A stretch of 34,437 nt of DNA from Candidatus Solibacter usitatus (GTDB taxonomy: Bacteria > Acidobacteriota > Terriglobia > Bryobacterales > Bryobacteraceae), in NCBI GenBank assembly GCA_016191645.1, contig JACPVQ010000097.1, positions 1 through 34,437 of the forward strand, in the 5' to 3' direction. The notes under the pieces are model-generated. The model did no database searches. It had not been told where the DNA came from and was given only the letters and a program-made list of their open reading frames with translations. Of this stretch, positions 7,951-19,953 are shown in pieces; the stretch's first letter is position 1, and every line of letters begins with the position of its first letter. A program made the translations under genes and the position numbers.

Positions 7951-8640
7951 TTACGGCCGTTGAGCCGTAAAAAAGGCACAGCCGCCGCTGACGGGACAAT
8001 CCGCGCATTTTGGTTTTGCGCGTTTACAAATCTCCTGCCCGTGCCGCTTCAACAGAAGATACGCGCGGCAACGGGCGTCGAACTTTTCTGGAACTTCCGC
8101 CTCGATCGCCGCTTGGGCTTCGCGGTATTGTACGCCATAGTTCTCGCGTTCCCGCGCGTGATGGATACGTTCCAGCACATGCGTACCGTTGGATGGAACG
8201 GCTGCGACCGGCACGATGCTGCCGAAAAGCAAAATGCGATCCGCCCCGGGATCGGCGATGCCGGGAAATGTCTTCAGCGCCTTGCGCACTTTGGCAATGG
8301 GTCCTGATAGGCCTGAGCGCAAGTCGCCGCCAAACTCGTCTTTGACACGGGCCGCGATTTCCTGGAGTCGCATCGCTCTTAGTTCAGGGATCATACCACC
8401 GGGCTTCAGGACATCGGCTAATCGTGAATGCGATGCATCGAGAATGTGCCGCGGCGCGGTTCCTATCTCCCGATTGAGTGACTCCCAACCCTTCGTGCAT
8501 GCGAAGTCACTGGCCGGATAACCACAATGCCACCAGATCAGAAACTCGTATGGATCTGTAGGCCAGCAAGGGTCTTGCGCACCGTAGCGGGACTCCAACT
8601 TATCCAGAAGCTTGAGAAGAGTGAACGCCCGCTTGCGCAT
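7951..8640 (-). CDS. Endonuclease III-like HhH-GPD protein with 4Fe-4S cluster loop
   Basis: HhH-like FPGIADPGADRILLF and C-terminal CKRAKPKCADCPVSGGC (C-x6-C-x2-C-x5-C). Confidence 0.75.
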   Translation of the reverse strand: MRKRAFTLLKLLDKLESRYGAQDPCWPTDPYEFLIWWHCGYPASDFACTKGWESLNREIGTAPRHILDASHSRLADVLKPGGMIPELRAMRLQEIAARVKDEFGGDLRSGLSGPIAKVRKALKTFPGIADPGADRILLFGSIVPVAAVPSNGTHVLERIHHARERENYGVQYREAQAAIEAEVPEKFDARCRAYLLLKRHGQEICKRAKPKCADCPVSGGCAFFTAQRP

Positions 8641-9232
8641 GTTTTGTGGCTTTCAGAAACTCAAGCATAGCCCGCAACGCATGGCCGCGATGACTTACGC
8701 GAAGCTTTTGCTCCTTCGTGGCTTCTCCGAATGTCAGGCCGAAGGGCGGATACAAGAAATACGGGTCATAGCCAAAACCTCCGTCGCCGCGCGCCTCCCG
8801 CAGGATCTCGCCTTCCACATGGCCTTCAAACGTTCCCAGCAGGCGGCCTTCTGTTGCCAGCGCAATCACGCAAACATATCGCGCGTTGCGGTTGTCCTCG
8901 TCCTCGAGTTTTTCCAGCAGCATCCTGTTGTTCGATTCATCCGTCGCGCCGTCCCCTGAAAAGCGCGCGGAATGAACGCCGGGCTCTCCGCCCAACGCAT
9001 CCACCGCCAGGCCGGAATCGTCCGCGAAAACGAGGCCAGCCACATGACGCGAATAGTAGGCAGCCTTCAACGCGGCGTTCTCCGCGAATGTCCCACCCGT
9101 CTCCCGCGGGGGATGGATGCGGCGGAAGTCCGGAAGAAGAGCGAATTCGAATTCACCGGGAAACAATTCTCCAGCGGCGTGTTCAAACTCGCGCACCTTT
9201 CCGGGGTTGGTGGTGGCGCAATACAACTTCAT
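8600..9232 (-). CDS. rdgB: Non-canonical purine NTP pyrophosphatase, RdgB/HAM1 family
   Basis: [16 protein letters not shown]...[28 protein letters not shown]...[41 protein letters not shown]. The listed ORF is over-extended into rph. Confidence 0.95.
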   Translation of the reverse strand: MKLYCATTNPGKVREFEHAAGELFPGEFEFALLPDFRRIHPPRETGGTFAENAALKAAYYSRHVAGLVFADDSGLAVDALGGEPGVHSARFSGDGATDESNNRMLLEKLEDEDNRNARYVCVIALATEGRLLGTFEGHVEGEILREARGDGGFGYDPYFLYPPFGLTFGEATKEQKLRVSHRGHALRAMLEFLKATKHAQAGVHSSQASG

Positions 9233-9945
9233 CCCGTAAGCGCTTTTTCCTGCAATGCCACCAGTTCCAAAATGCCTTTCCTGGCGAGGGCAATCATCTG
9301 CGCCATTTGCGCGTCGTCGAATGGATTTCGCTCCGCCGTTGCCTGGAACTCGACGAACTTGCCGCTCCAAGTGAGAACGACATTCGCGTCCACCTCCGCC
9401 TTCGAGTCCTCCTCGTAGCAGAGATCGAGGACGGCTTCTCCATCGACGATTCCAACACTCACGGCCGCCACATGATCGGTAACCGGATTCGTCTTCACCT
9501 GCCCGAAGTCCATTAATTGCTTGATGGCCAATACCGCCGCAACGTAGGCACCCGTAATTGCAGCCGTGCGCGTGCCGCCGTCGGCCTGAATGACGTCGCA
9601 ATCGACAATGATAGATCGCTCACCCAACGCCTCCAGGTTTATCACCGTGCGCAGCGCGCGTCCAATCAGGCGCTGGATTTCCATGGTGCGCCCGGATTGA
9701 CGGCCCTTGGACACTTCGCGAGGCGTGCGAGTAACGGTGGCGCGAGGCAACATGGAGTACTCGGCCGTCACCCAGCCTTTTCCGCTTCCGCGCAGGAATG
9801 ACGGAATGGTGTCTTCGATAGTGGCGGCGCACAGCACTTTCGTGTTTCCAAAACTGATCAGCGCCGAGCCTTCCGCCGTCGCCAGATAGCCCGTTTCGAT
9901 GGTCACCGGACGCAACTGGTCCGCTTCTCTTTGATCCACTCGCAT
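9229..9945 (-). CDS. rph: Ribonuclease PH
   Basis: [67 protein letters not shown]; 4-nt overlap with rdgB. Confidence 0.97.
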   Translation of the reverse strand: MRVDQREADQLRPVTIETGYLATAEGSALISFGNTKVLCAATIEDTIPSFLRGSGKGWVTAEYSMLPRATVTRTPREVSKGRQSGRTMEIQRLIGRALRTVINLEALGERSIIVDCDVIQADGGTRTAAITGAYVAAVLAIKQLMDFGQVKTNPVTDHVAAVSVGIVDGEAVLDLCYEEDSKAEVDANVVLTWSGKFVEFQATAERNPFDDAQMAQMIALARKGILELVALQEKALTG

Positions 9946-9952
9946 GAAGAAC

Positions 9953-10099
9953 CTATTTCCGTGCGGAGCCCAGAATGGCGTAGAACAACAAAGTCACCAG
10001 AATGATTCCGCCGACAATTAATATGACGCAGGGAACCGCGCCCGGGCCGGTTGCACCGCTGCCGCCTTTTTTCTTTCCGGCGGGCTTGAATTTGGCCAT
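9953..10099 (-). CDS. Small (48 aa) single-pass membrane protein, not in the supplied ORF track
   Basis: Hand translation: [48 protein letters not shown]. Basic N-terminus plus hydrophobic segment; fills the gap between the neighbouring co-directional genes. Confidence 0.65.
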   Translation of the reverse strand: MAKFKPAGKKKGGSGATGPGAVPCVILIVGGIILVTLLFYAILGSARK

Positions 10100-10116
10100 A
10101 ACTCCTCATCGTACCG

Positions 10117-11090
10117 CTACCGCGGGCGCAGCGGTCCAAACGAATATTTCTCGCCGGCAACTTTCAGCGCGCGGTCCAACACTGCGGACGCGATGAACCG
10201 CGGCGCATCGGGATCGCCAAACCGCAGGTCGCAGGCTTCCACGCGCACGCCGCCCTCGGGCTTATCCACGGGAGTCGATCGCCAATAGACCGTTTGCGCA
10301 AAATTGAGATAGCGCCGGAACGTTGCGGTTGCGCGCGCTTTTTCGATGGCAGGGTGAGGCTCCGGCTGATACCACGTCTTCCCTCCAGTGGGATCGTACG
10401 CATTCAGCAACGATGTGCGTTGCAGGATGACAGCTTCGCCTGTGTCCACCATGGCGGTCCAGGTGAGCGGATTCGCGAAGTGCGGATATGCCTCCACTTT
10501 CCTCGGCGCGTGTCCCTGGTACAGATGCGCGTCGATGGATGCGACAGCCCTCGCATGCAATGTGAATCGCCCGGCTTCATAAACGAAGAGAAGAACTAAC
10601 GCCGTGATCGCCGCGCCGCGCCCCGTCCCCGATTTCGCCCCCATCTCGCTGCTGACCAATTTGGAGAGCATGGGTCCAGCTACGGCCATCGCGAGAATCG
10701 CCCAGATCCAGATGTCGACGACGTTGGTGATGTCCAGACGAAGCCAGCGATCGGAGAACGGCAGCAGAAGCCGGATGCCGTAGGTGTTCGTCCAATCGAG
10801 TAGAAGGTGCGAAAGAACACCGATGCATCCCGCGGCGATCCCTTTTATCCAAGGCACCGGTTTGCGTCCGGCCAGGCGCACTACTAAAACAACCAACGCC
10901 GCCATAAGAGGAGCGGCGATCAAGGCGTGCGTGTAACCGCGATGGTGATCGAGATAAGTGAGCGAATCCTTCCAGCCCGCAACGACATCGATGTCGGGCG
11001 CATTCGCCGACAGAAGAAGTATCGCCGTGCCGCCGGGGCACCATCGATTCAGGCCCGTGCGCGCCAGCATCAACCCGGTTAGCGTGTGTG

Positions 11091-11103
<13 letters not shown>
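10117..11103 (-). CDS. Membrane-bound metal-dependent hydrolase, YdjM/DUF457-like
   Basis: MDNLTHTLTGLMLARTGL...SANAPDIDVV...HHRGYTHALIAAPLMAALV...LSHLLLDWTNTYGIRLLLPFSDRW. Confidence 0.88.
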
Positions 11104-14052
<2,949 letters not shown>

Positions 14053-14059
14053 TGCCTGC

Positions 14060-14893
14060 ATGGCACTTTCCCGCAGATCTCTTTTTGCCCTTGGCGGCGC
14101 TACTCTCACCTCCGCCTCCCAAAGTTTCGCCCAACCCGTCGATGCTCCATCCGGGTCCTTCGTGCTTGGCGTAGCCAGCTACTCTCTGCGTGAGTTCGGC
14201 CGCGCACTCGCCATCAAGTCGGTCAGGCAGATGGGCGTCTCCAACATCAATATCAAAGAATTCCATCTGCCATACACTTCTTCCAAGGAAGAGCTGGCAA
14301 GGGGTCGACAGGCATTCGAAAGAGCCGGACTAAAAATTCTCGGCGGCGGTACGATCACGCTGACGAAAAATGACGAAGCGGACGTACAGCGGTACTTCGA
14401 ATACGCGAAGAACGCGGGAATGCCATTGATTGTCGCCGCACCCAGCGCGGAGACTCTCGGATTGGTGGAGAAAGCCGCCATCAAATATAACGTCAAGGTC
14501 GCGATTCACAACCACGGCCCGGAAGACAAACACTTCCCCACTCCGCAGAGCGTGCTCAAGCAGGTCAAGAACATGAGTCCTCTGATGGGTCTTTGCATCG
14601 ACATTGGCCACACTGCGCGCACGGGCGTCGATGTGGTGGAAGCCATTGCCGAGGCGGGGCCGCGCCTGCTCGATATGCATGTGAAAGATCTCAAGGACCT
14701 GATGGGCAAGGATTCTCAGTGCGTGGTGGGCGAAGGCAAGATGCCCATCGTCGCCATCTTCAAGCAGCTGAAGAAAATGAATTACGCCGGCGGCGTGATG
14801 CTGGAATACGAAATCGAGGCCGATAATCCGGTCCCCGGCATGATGCGCTCATTCGCGTACATGCGCGGCGTGTTGGCCGGACTAAAGGGCTGA
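14060..14893 (+). CDS. Sugar phosphate isomerase/epimerase (AP endonuclease 2-like TIM barrel), secreted
   Basis: MALSRRSLFALGGATLTSASQSFAQ signal, then VAIHNHGPEDKHFPTPQSVLKQV...GLCIDIGHTARTGVDVVEAIAEAGPRLLDMHVKDL. Confidence 0.9.
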   Translation: MALSRRSLFALGGATLTSASQSFAQPVDAPSGSFVLGVASYSLREFGRALAIKSVRQMGVSNINIKEFHLPYTSSKEELARGRQAFERAGLKILGGGTITLTKNDEADVQRYFEYAKNAGMPLIVAAPSAETLGLVEKAAIKYNVKVAIHNHGPEDKHFPTPQSVLKQVKNMSPLMGLCIDIGHTARTGVDVVEAIAEAGPRLLDMHVKDLKDLMGKDSQCVVGEGKMPIVAIFKQLKKMNYAGGVMLEYEIEADNPVPGMMRSFAYMRGVLAGLKG

Positions 14894-14919
14894 TCCCGCA
14901 CCGCGCTACGCTGGAGGGA

Positions 14920-17376
14920 GTGCACCGGCAGAAGCCCGAAGTAATGAGCCCCGCAGGCTACTGGCCGCAACTGCGCGCGGCTATTGAGGCAGGCGCGGAT
15001 GCTGTCTACCTCGGATTGCAACACTTCACCGCGAGGGCGAAGGTTGGCTTCACAGAGGAAGAACTTCCGGATGTGATGCGCGCGCTGCATGAGCGCGGAG
15101 TGCGCGGGTACGTCACCTTCAACACGCTGGTCTTCGATTCCGAATGGAAAGAAGCTGAGCTTGCGTTGACGGCAATTGCGAATGCGGGCGCCGACGCCAT
15201 CATCGTGCAGGATTTGGGTGCGGCCACGTTAGCTCGCGAAATTGCGCCGGACCTGGAAGTCCACGGCAGCACGCAGATGAGCATCACAAGCGCGGAAGGC
15301 GTGGAACATGCGGCCGGACTCGGCGTGAAGCGCGTTGTGTTGGCGCGCGAGTTGTCGCTGCCGGAGATTCGCGCCATTCGCGCAAGCACCAACATTGGCC
15401 TGGAAATGTTTGTCCACGGAGCATTGTGCGTATCCTATTCCGGGCAGTGCCTTTCTTCGGAAGCGTGGGGTGGACGCAGTGCGAATCGCGGGCAGTGCGC
15501 CCAGGCCTGCCGCTTGCCCTATGCGCTGCTGGTGGACGGAGAAGAAAAGCCCTTGGGTGATGCACGCTACCTTCTTTCGCCGGGCGATTTGTACACACTG
15601 CGGCAGATTCCGGAAATCGTGCGCGTGGGTGTGAGCTCGCTCAAGATCGAAGGCCGTTACAAAGATGCCGAATACGTTGCGTTGACCACCGGCGCTTACC
15701 GCAAAGCTGTCGATGAAGCTTGCGCCGGATCCGGATCCACGCTCTCGGATGTTGAGGAACTGCGGTTGGAGCAGGTTTATTCCCGCGGACTCGGTCCGTA
15801 CTTCGTCAGCGGAACCAATCATCAGGAAGTTGTAAAGGGACGCGCTCCCAGGCACCGCGGAGTCCTGATGGGACGCGTCGCGAATCTTGTGCGCGGCGGC
15901 GTCATCCTTGCGCCGTCCGGCGCTCATTCGTTGGCTCCCCTGAAACCGGGCGACGGCGTTGTATTTGATGCCGCCGATTGGCGCAGCCCGCAGGAGAAGG
16001 AAGAGGGCGGAGCTGTCTATGTGGTGATCGCGGCGGGAAATGGGCAACTGGAGCTTCGATTCGCCAATGACGCTATCGATTGGCAGCGCGTGCGCCTCGG
16101 CGACCAATTGTGGCGTACGCATGACGCCGATATCGACAAAGCGGCGCGCGTTTTTCTGGACCCCGCCGCGCCTGTGCACCGGCAACCCGTCGCCGTTCGC
16201 GTACGGGCATGCGCCGGGGAGCCGTTGCGAGCAATCTGGAAACTTCCGTATTTGCAAGTGAATGTCGAAGGCCCTGTCGTGGAGGTTGCGAAGCATCGAG
16301 CGTCCGATGAGGAATGGTTCCGGCTGCATCTGGGCAAACTCGGCAACACGCCTTATACATTGACGGACCTGCATGCGGAAATCGAAGGCAGCGTCTTTGC
16401 GCCGGCATCCATGCTGAACCAACTGCGGCGCGATGCCGTAGCACTGCTGCAATCGAAGCAAAGGACAGGACGCAAGATTGCGGTCCACGAATCGCATTTG
16501 CAAATCCCCGTTGCGAAAGCGGAACCGGCAAGTTTGCCGAGCCTGCACTTGCTGGTCCGAACCGCGGAACAGTTGGAAGCCGCGATAAACACAAGGCCCA
16601 GCAGCATTACGCTGGACTATCTGGACCTCTACGGATTGCAGCCCGCCGTGGATTGCGTGCGCGAGGCGGGCATCGCCGTTCGCGTGGCCGGCCCGCGCGT
16701 GCTGAAGCCGGGAGAAGAACGCATCGTTCAGTTTCTGCGAAAGCTGGGATGCGGAATTCTTGTGCGCTCCACGGGGTTGCTGCATACCTTGCGCGAAGAC
16801 CGGCAGGCTCCGCTCACCGGCGATTTCAGCCTCAACGCCGCCAACGCATTTTCCACTACGCTGTTACTTTCCATGGGACTCGATCGCATCACTCCCGCGC
16901 ACGATCTGAACGCCGCTCAAGTGACGGAGCTCGCATCCAAAGCCGGCGGAGGACGATTGGAGGTGGTCGTCTACCATCATCTGCCCGTGTTCCATACCGA
17001 GCATTGCGTCTTCTGCCGGTTTCTATCGAGTGGAACCAGTTATCTCGATTGCGGCCGTCCTTGCGAGAAACATCGCGTGGAGCTGCGCGATGAAAACGGG
17101 CGCGCGCATCCTGTGATGGCCGATGTGGGCTGCCGCAATACCGTATTTGGAGCGGAGGCACAACAAGCATCGGCGCATCTGAAACGCTGGCGCGAAGCGG
17201 GCATCGCACACTACCGCCTGGAATTTGTGCACGAATCCGCGCGTCAGGTGGAATCCATTACGACCGCATTTACAGACGCTCTGGCGGGACTCGTTGATAG
17301 GCGTGCTTTGGAGGCCCGGTTGCGAAAACACGCGCCCGGCGGGTTGACCGAGGGCAGCCTACGCATTCTGAACTGA
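14920..17376 (+). CDS. U32 family peptidase with DUF3656 (RlhA/YhbU-like)
   Basis: MSPAGYWPQLRAAIEAGADAVYLGLQHFTARAKVGFTEEEL...MFVHGALCVSYSGQCLSSEAWGGRSANRGQCAQACRLPY. Probable GTG start. Confidence 0.9.
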   Translation: MHRQKPEVMSPAGYWPQLRAAIEAGADAVYLGLQHFTARAKVGFTEEELPDVMRALHERGVRGYVTFNTLVFDSEWKEAELALTAIANAGADAIIVQDLGAATLAREIAPDLEVHGSTQMSITSAEGVEHAAGLGVKRVVLARELSLPEIRAIRASTNIGLEMFVHGALCVSYSGQCLSSEAWGGRSANRGQCAQACRLPYALLVDGEEKPLGDARYLLSPGDLYTLRQIPEIVRVGVSSLKIEGRYKDAEYVALTTGAYRKAVDEACAGSGSTLSDVEELRLEQVYSRGLGPYFVSGTNHQEVVKGRAPRHRGVLMGRVANLVRGGVILAPSGAHSLAPLKPGDGVVFDAADWRSPQEKEEGGAVYVVIAAGNGQLELRFANDAIDWQRVRLGDQLWRTHDADIDKAARVFLDPAAPVHRQPVAVRVRACAGEPLRAIWKLPYLQVNVEGPVVEVAKHRASDEEWFRLHLGKLGNTPYTLTDLHAEIEGSVFAPASMLNQLRRDAVALLQSKQRTGRKIAVHESHLQIPVAKAEPASLPSLHLLVRTAEQLEAAINTRPSSITLDYLDLYGLQPAVDCVREAGIAVRVAGPRVLKPGEERIVQFLRKLGCGILVRSTGLLHTLREDRQAPLTGDFSLNAANAFSTTLLLSMGLDRITPAHDLNAAQVTELASKAGGGRLEVVVYHHLPVFHTEHCVFCRFLSSGTSYLDCGRPCEKHRVELRDENGRAHPVMADVGCRNTVFGAEAQQASAHLKRWREAGIAHYRLEFVHESARQVESITTAFTDALAGLVDRRALEARLRKHAPGGLTEGSLRILN

Positions 17377-18243
17377 TTCGGCGAGTTTCCGCAGCCGCGC
17401 AAAGAGAGCGGCATCGATGGGTTGACGAAGGACCTCCGCAATCACCTCGGTCCAGCCATACAGAAAGCACATCCACCCGTCGTGCACCGACAAATCGCGC
17501 GATGTTTGTTGCGCCAACGCCTGGTGCAGAAACTTTCTTTCGCCGCGATAATTCAGTTCCCAGACGCACGCCCGTTCCGGAAAGAGGACCGCGTTTGTGA
17601 GAGGCGACCCAGGCAAGTCCTTCCCCATGCCGGTCGCGTTCACGATGAGGGAACCGGGCTGCGCTTCGCCCACCAGTTCGTCATTCCTCTCCGCCTCCTG
17701 GTGGCAGTGGAAGCGCGCGCCCAGAGCTTCTACGGCGGACATCCGCATTGGGTTGCGATCAACAATGTGGATCACTTCGGGGCGATCCTCCCGCTCCCTC
17801 AAGTGCGCGGCGAGGGCGATTGCTGCTCCGCCCGCACCCAGACAAACAACCTCCGGTGGAGCTGTGCTGAGCATTCCATCCAAACTCTTTCCGCAACTGA
17901 TGGGATCTTTGGCGTGTCCCAACAACAAGCCTTCCCGCTTGGAGATGCAGGAAATCTCGTTGCAGGTGGTAGCGTACGAATCCAGCCGCTGGAACCGGTC
18001 GCGCGCGGCTTCGAGCAAACGAATCTTGTGTGTCGTGATCAGCGCGCCCAGAATACCTTCGCCGCCTTTGATTTCGTCGACGACGCGGCGATAGTCGTCC
18101 GGTTCGGCGTTCAAGGGAAGATCGACGCCGCGAAGTTCCACGTCGGGACGGCCGAGTTCACGCATCCAAAGAGGAAAGATGCGCATCATGGCCGATTGCG
18201 CCGTCGTCACGCCGATGAAGTGCATCCACTGCCGCCGCACCAC
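17359..18243 (-). CDS. Divergent shikimate dehydrogenase-like (AroE-fold) protein
   Basis: LGALITTHK, YATTCNEIS, GKSLDGML and CLGAGGAAIALAAHL follow the AroE layout. Confidence 0.75.
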   Translation of the reverse strand: MVRRQWMHFIGVTTAQSAMMRIFPLWMRELGRPDVELRGVDLPLNAEPDDYRRVVDEIKGGEGILGALITTHKIRLLEAARDRFQRLDSYATTCNEISCISKREGLLLGHAKDPISCGKSLDGMLSTAPPEVVCLGAGGAAIALAAHLREREDRPEVIHIVDRNPMRMSAVEALGARFHCHQEAERNDELVGEAQPGSLIVNATGMGKDLPGSPLTNAVLFPERACVWELNYRGERKFLHQALAQQTSRDLSVHDGWMCFLYGWTEVIAEVLRQPIDAALFARLRKLAESVQNA

Positions 18244-18288
18244 AACATTCTACGGAATCGTGCTGCAAACCTGCTACGATCTTGGAAA

Positions 18289-18744
18289 ATGAGAATCGCA
18301 CTCGCCATTCTGACTATCTCTCTTGCCGCTTGCGGTGAGAAAGAAGCGCCAAAGAAGGCAGTGCAGAAAAAGACGCCGGTCACAGATGAATCGCAGCGCT
18401 TCCCGAAGAAGGATCTGGTGGATGTGAAAATTGTGGAGGGCGCGATCCTGGGCAAGGAGTTTCTTGGCGGCGGCAACCTGGCGAAATATCGCAAGGGCAA
18501 GACGGAGTTCGAACTGTTTCTGGTGAAGGCGGCAGGCCCGGAAGCGTCCTCCATCCTCATGTTCGATTATAAGAAGCAGCTTGCGAACGCAAAGTTCATC
18601 GCGCATTTTGGGGGCTACTTCGGAAAAGACGGCGACAGGAATGTTTTCCTCTTCGCCAAGGGGCCGTGGCTTGCCGGAATTGCCGGGTTGGCTGAGCAGG
18701 AGGCGGACGCCGTGGCGCGCGAATTTGCCGCGCGTCTGAACTGA
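18289..18744 (+). CDS. Small lipoprotein of unknown function
   Basis: MRIALAILTISLAACGEKEAPKK with lipobox-like LAAC. The upstream part of the listed ORF is antisense to the AroE-like gene. Confidence 0.75.
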   Translation: MRIALAILTISLAACGEKEAPKKAVQKKTPVTDESQRFPKKDLVDVKIVEGAILGKEFLGGGNLAKYRKGKTEFELFLVKAAGPEASSILMFDYKKQLANAKFIAHFGGYFGKDGDRNVFLFAKGPWLAGIAGLAEQEADAVAREFAARLN

Positions 18745-18747
18745 GCA

Positions 18748-19941
18748 TTGCTCTGGCCCGCGGCATTTCTGTTTTGGGCGGTTACTTACAGCGAGGTGGG
18801 GCCCATCCTGCAACGCCGCTGCGTTTCCTGTCATCAGCAAAATGGCATCGCGCCGATGCCGCTGACGAATTACAAAGAGGCGCGCCCCTGGGCGAAGGCG
18901 ATTCAGCAAATGGTGTCCTCGCGGAAAATGCCGCCCTGGTTCGCCGAGACGGCTGCGGTGAGTTTTTCCAATGATCCTCGTCTCAGTTCCGCCGAAGTGG
19001 ATGCGATTGCTAATTGGGTGAAGCAAGGCGCACCGGAAGGACCACGGCTTTCGACCGTTGCCTCTAAGGCTACGCCACCGAGCCCATTCGATCTCACTCT
19101 GCGCATGCCAACGCCGGTGCGCGTGCCCGCCCGGGGCGAAATCCCCTACCAGTTTGTGATTCTTCCGCAACGGTTCGACAAAGACACGTGGGTACGGCGG
19201 GTCGAGGTGTCGCCGGGAGTACGAGGAGTGGTGCATCACGTTGTCGTCTACGTTCGCGAGCGCGGCGGCGCATGGCTCGATGGAAAGCCTGAGGGCGTTC
19301 CTTTCTCCTCGCCGGGCGCGACGAAGAGCGACATCCTCGCCGTCTATGCGCCCGGCCAACCCGCGGCAGAGTTTCCGGAATCGATGGCGAAACTGATTCC
19401 CGCGGGCGCGCAAATCGTTTTGCAGATTCACTACACGCCAAATGGCAAAGCTGTCGAAGACCGCACCGTCGTGCATCTGAGTTACAGCAAATCCACTCCG
19501 TCCAAACGTGTTCTTACGCTGCAGATCGCAACGACGGATTTTCTGATTCCGGCGGGAGAGAGCAACCACCGTGTTACGGCGTTCGGCACGCTGCCCAACG
19601 ACGCGCTCCTGCTGGGACTTTTTCCGCATATGCATTTGCGCGGCAAGGCGTTCGAATATGCGGTTGCGCAAACAGGCGGCCGCATCGAGGTTCTGCTGCG
19701 GGTCAAGCCTTACGATTTTCATTGGCAGTTGTACTATCGATTGGCTGAGCCGCGCCCGCTTCCCAAGGGGACGCGACTGGTTTGCACCGCGTGGTACGAC
19801 AACTCACGCAATAATCCGCGCAACCCGGATCCCGAAGCGGATGTTCGCTACGGTGAGCCGAGCACGGACGAAATGATGGTCGGTTTTTTCGACATCGCCG
19901 TTCCGGCCGCAATGGACAAAAACTCTTTCTTCCAGCGGTGA
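18748..19941 (+). CDS. Cytochrome c-type heme domain fused to a copper type II monooxygenase-like (PHM/DBM fold) domain
   Basis: YSEVGPILQRRCVSCHQQNGIAPMPLTNYKEARPW (CxxCH), then GVVHHVVVYV, QIHYTPNGK and LFPHMHLRGKAFEYAV. TTG start. Confidence 0.82.
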   Translation: MLWPAAFLFWAVTYSEVGPILQRRCVSCHQQNGIAPMPLTNYKEARPWAKAIQQMVSSRKMPPWFAETAAVSFSNDPRLSSAEVDAIANWVKQGAPEGPRLSTVASKATPPSPFDLTLRMPTPVRVPARGEIPYQFVILPQRFDKDTWVRRVEVSPGVRGVVHHVVVYVRERGGAWLDGKPEGVPFSSPGATKSDILAVYAPGQPAAEFPESMAKLIPAGAQIVLQIHYTPNGKAVEDRTVVHLSYSKSTPSKRVLTLQIATTDFLIPAGESNHRVTAFGTLPNDALLLGLFPHMHLRGKAFEYAVAQTGGRIEVLLRVKPYDFHWQLYYRLAEPRPLPKGTRLVCTAWYDNSRNNPRNPDPEADVRYGEPSTDEMMVGFFDIAVPAAMDKNSFFQR

Positions 19942-19953
19942 TAGAGTATCCGC

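Noticed and set aside
6630-7970. 446-aa plus-strand ORF
   Set aside because: Exactly antisense to the well-supported Gfo/Idh/MocA gene; no recognisable domain; expected from high-GC codon usage.
15229-16785. 518-aa minus-strand ORF
   Set aside because: Antisense to the U32 peptidase gene; composition-driven shadow ORF.
18274-19722. 482-aa minus-strand ORF
   Set aside because: Antisense to the lipoprotein and cytochrome/monooxygenase-like genes; no domain seen.
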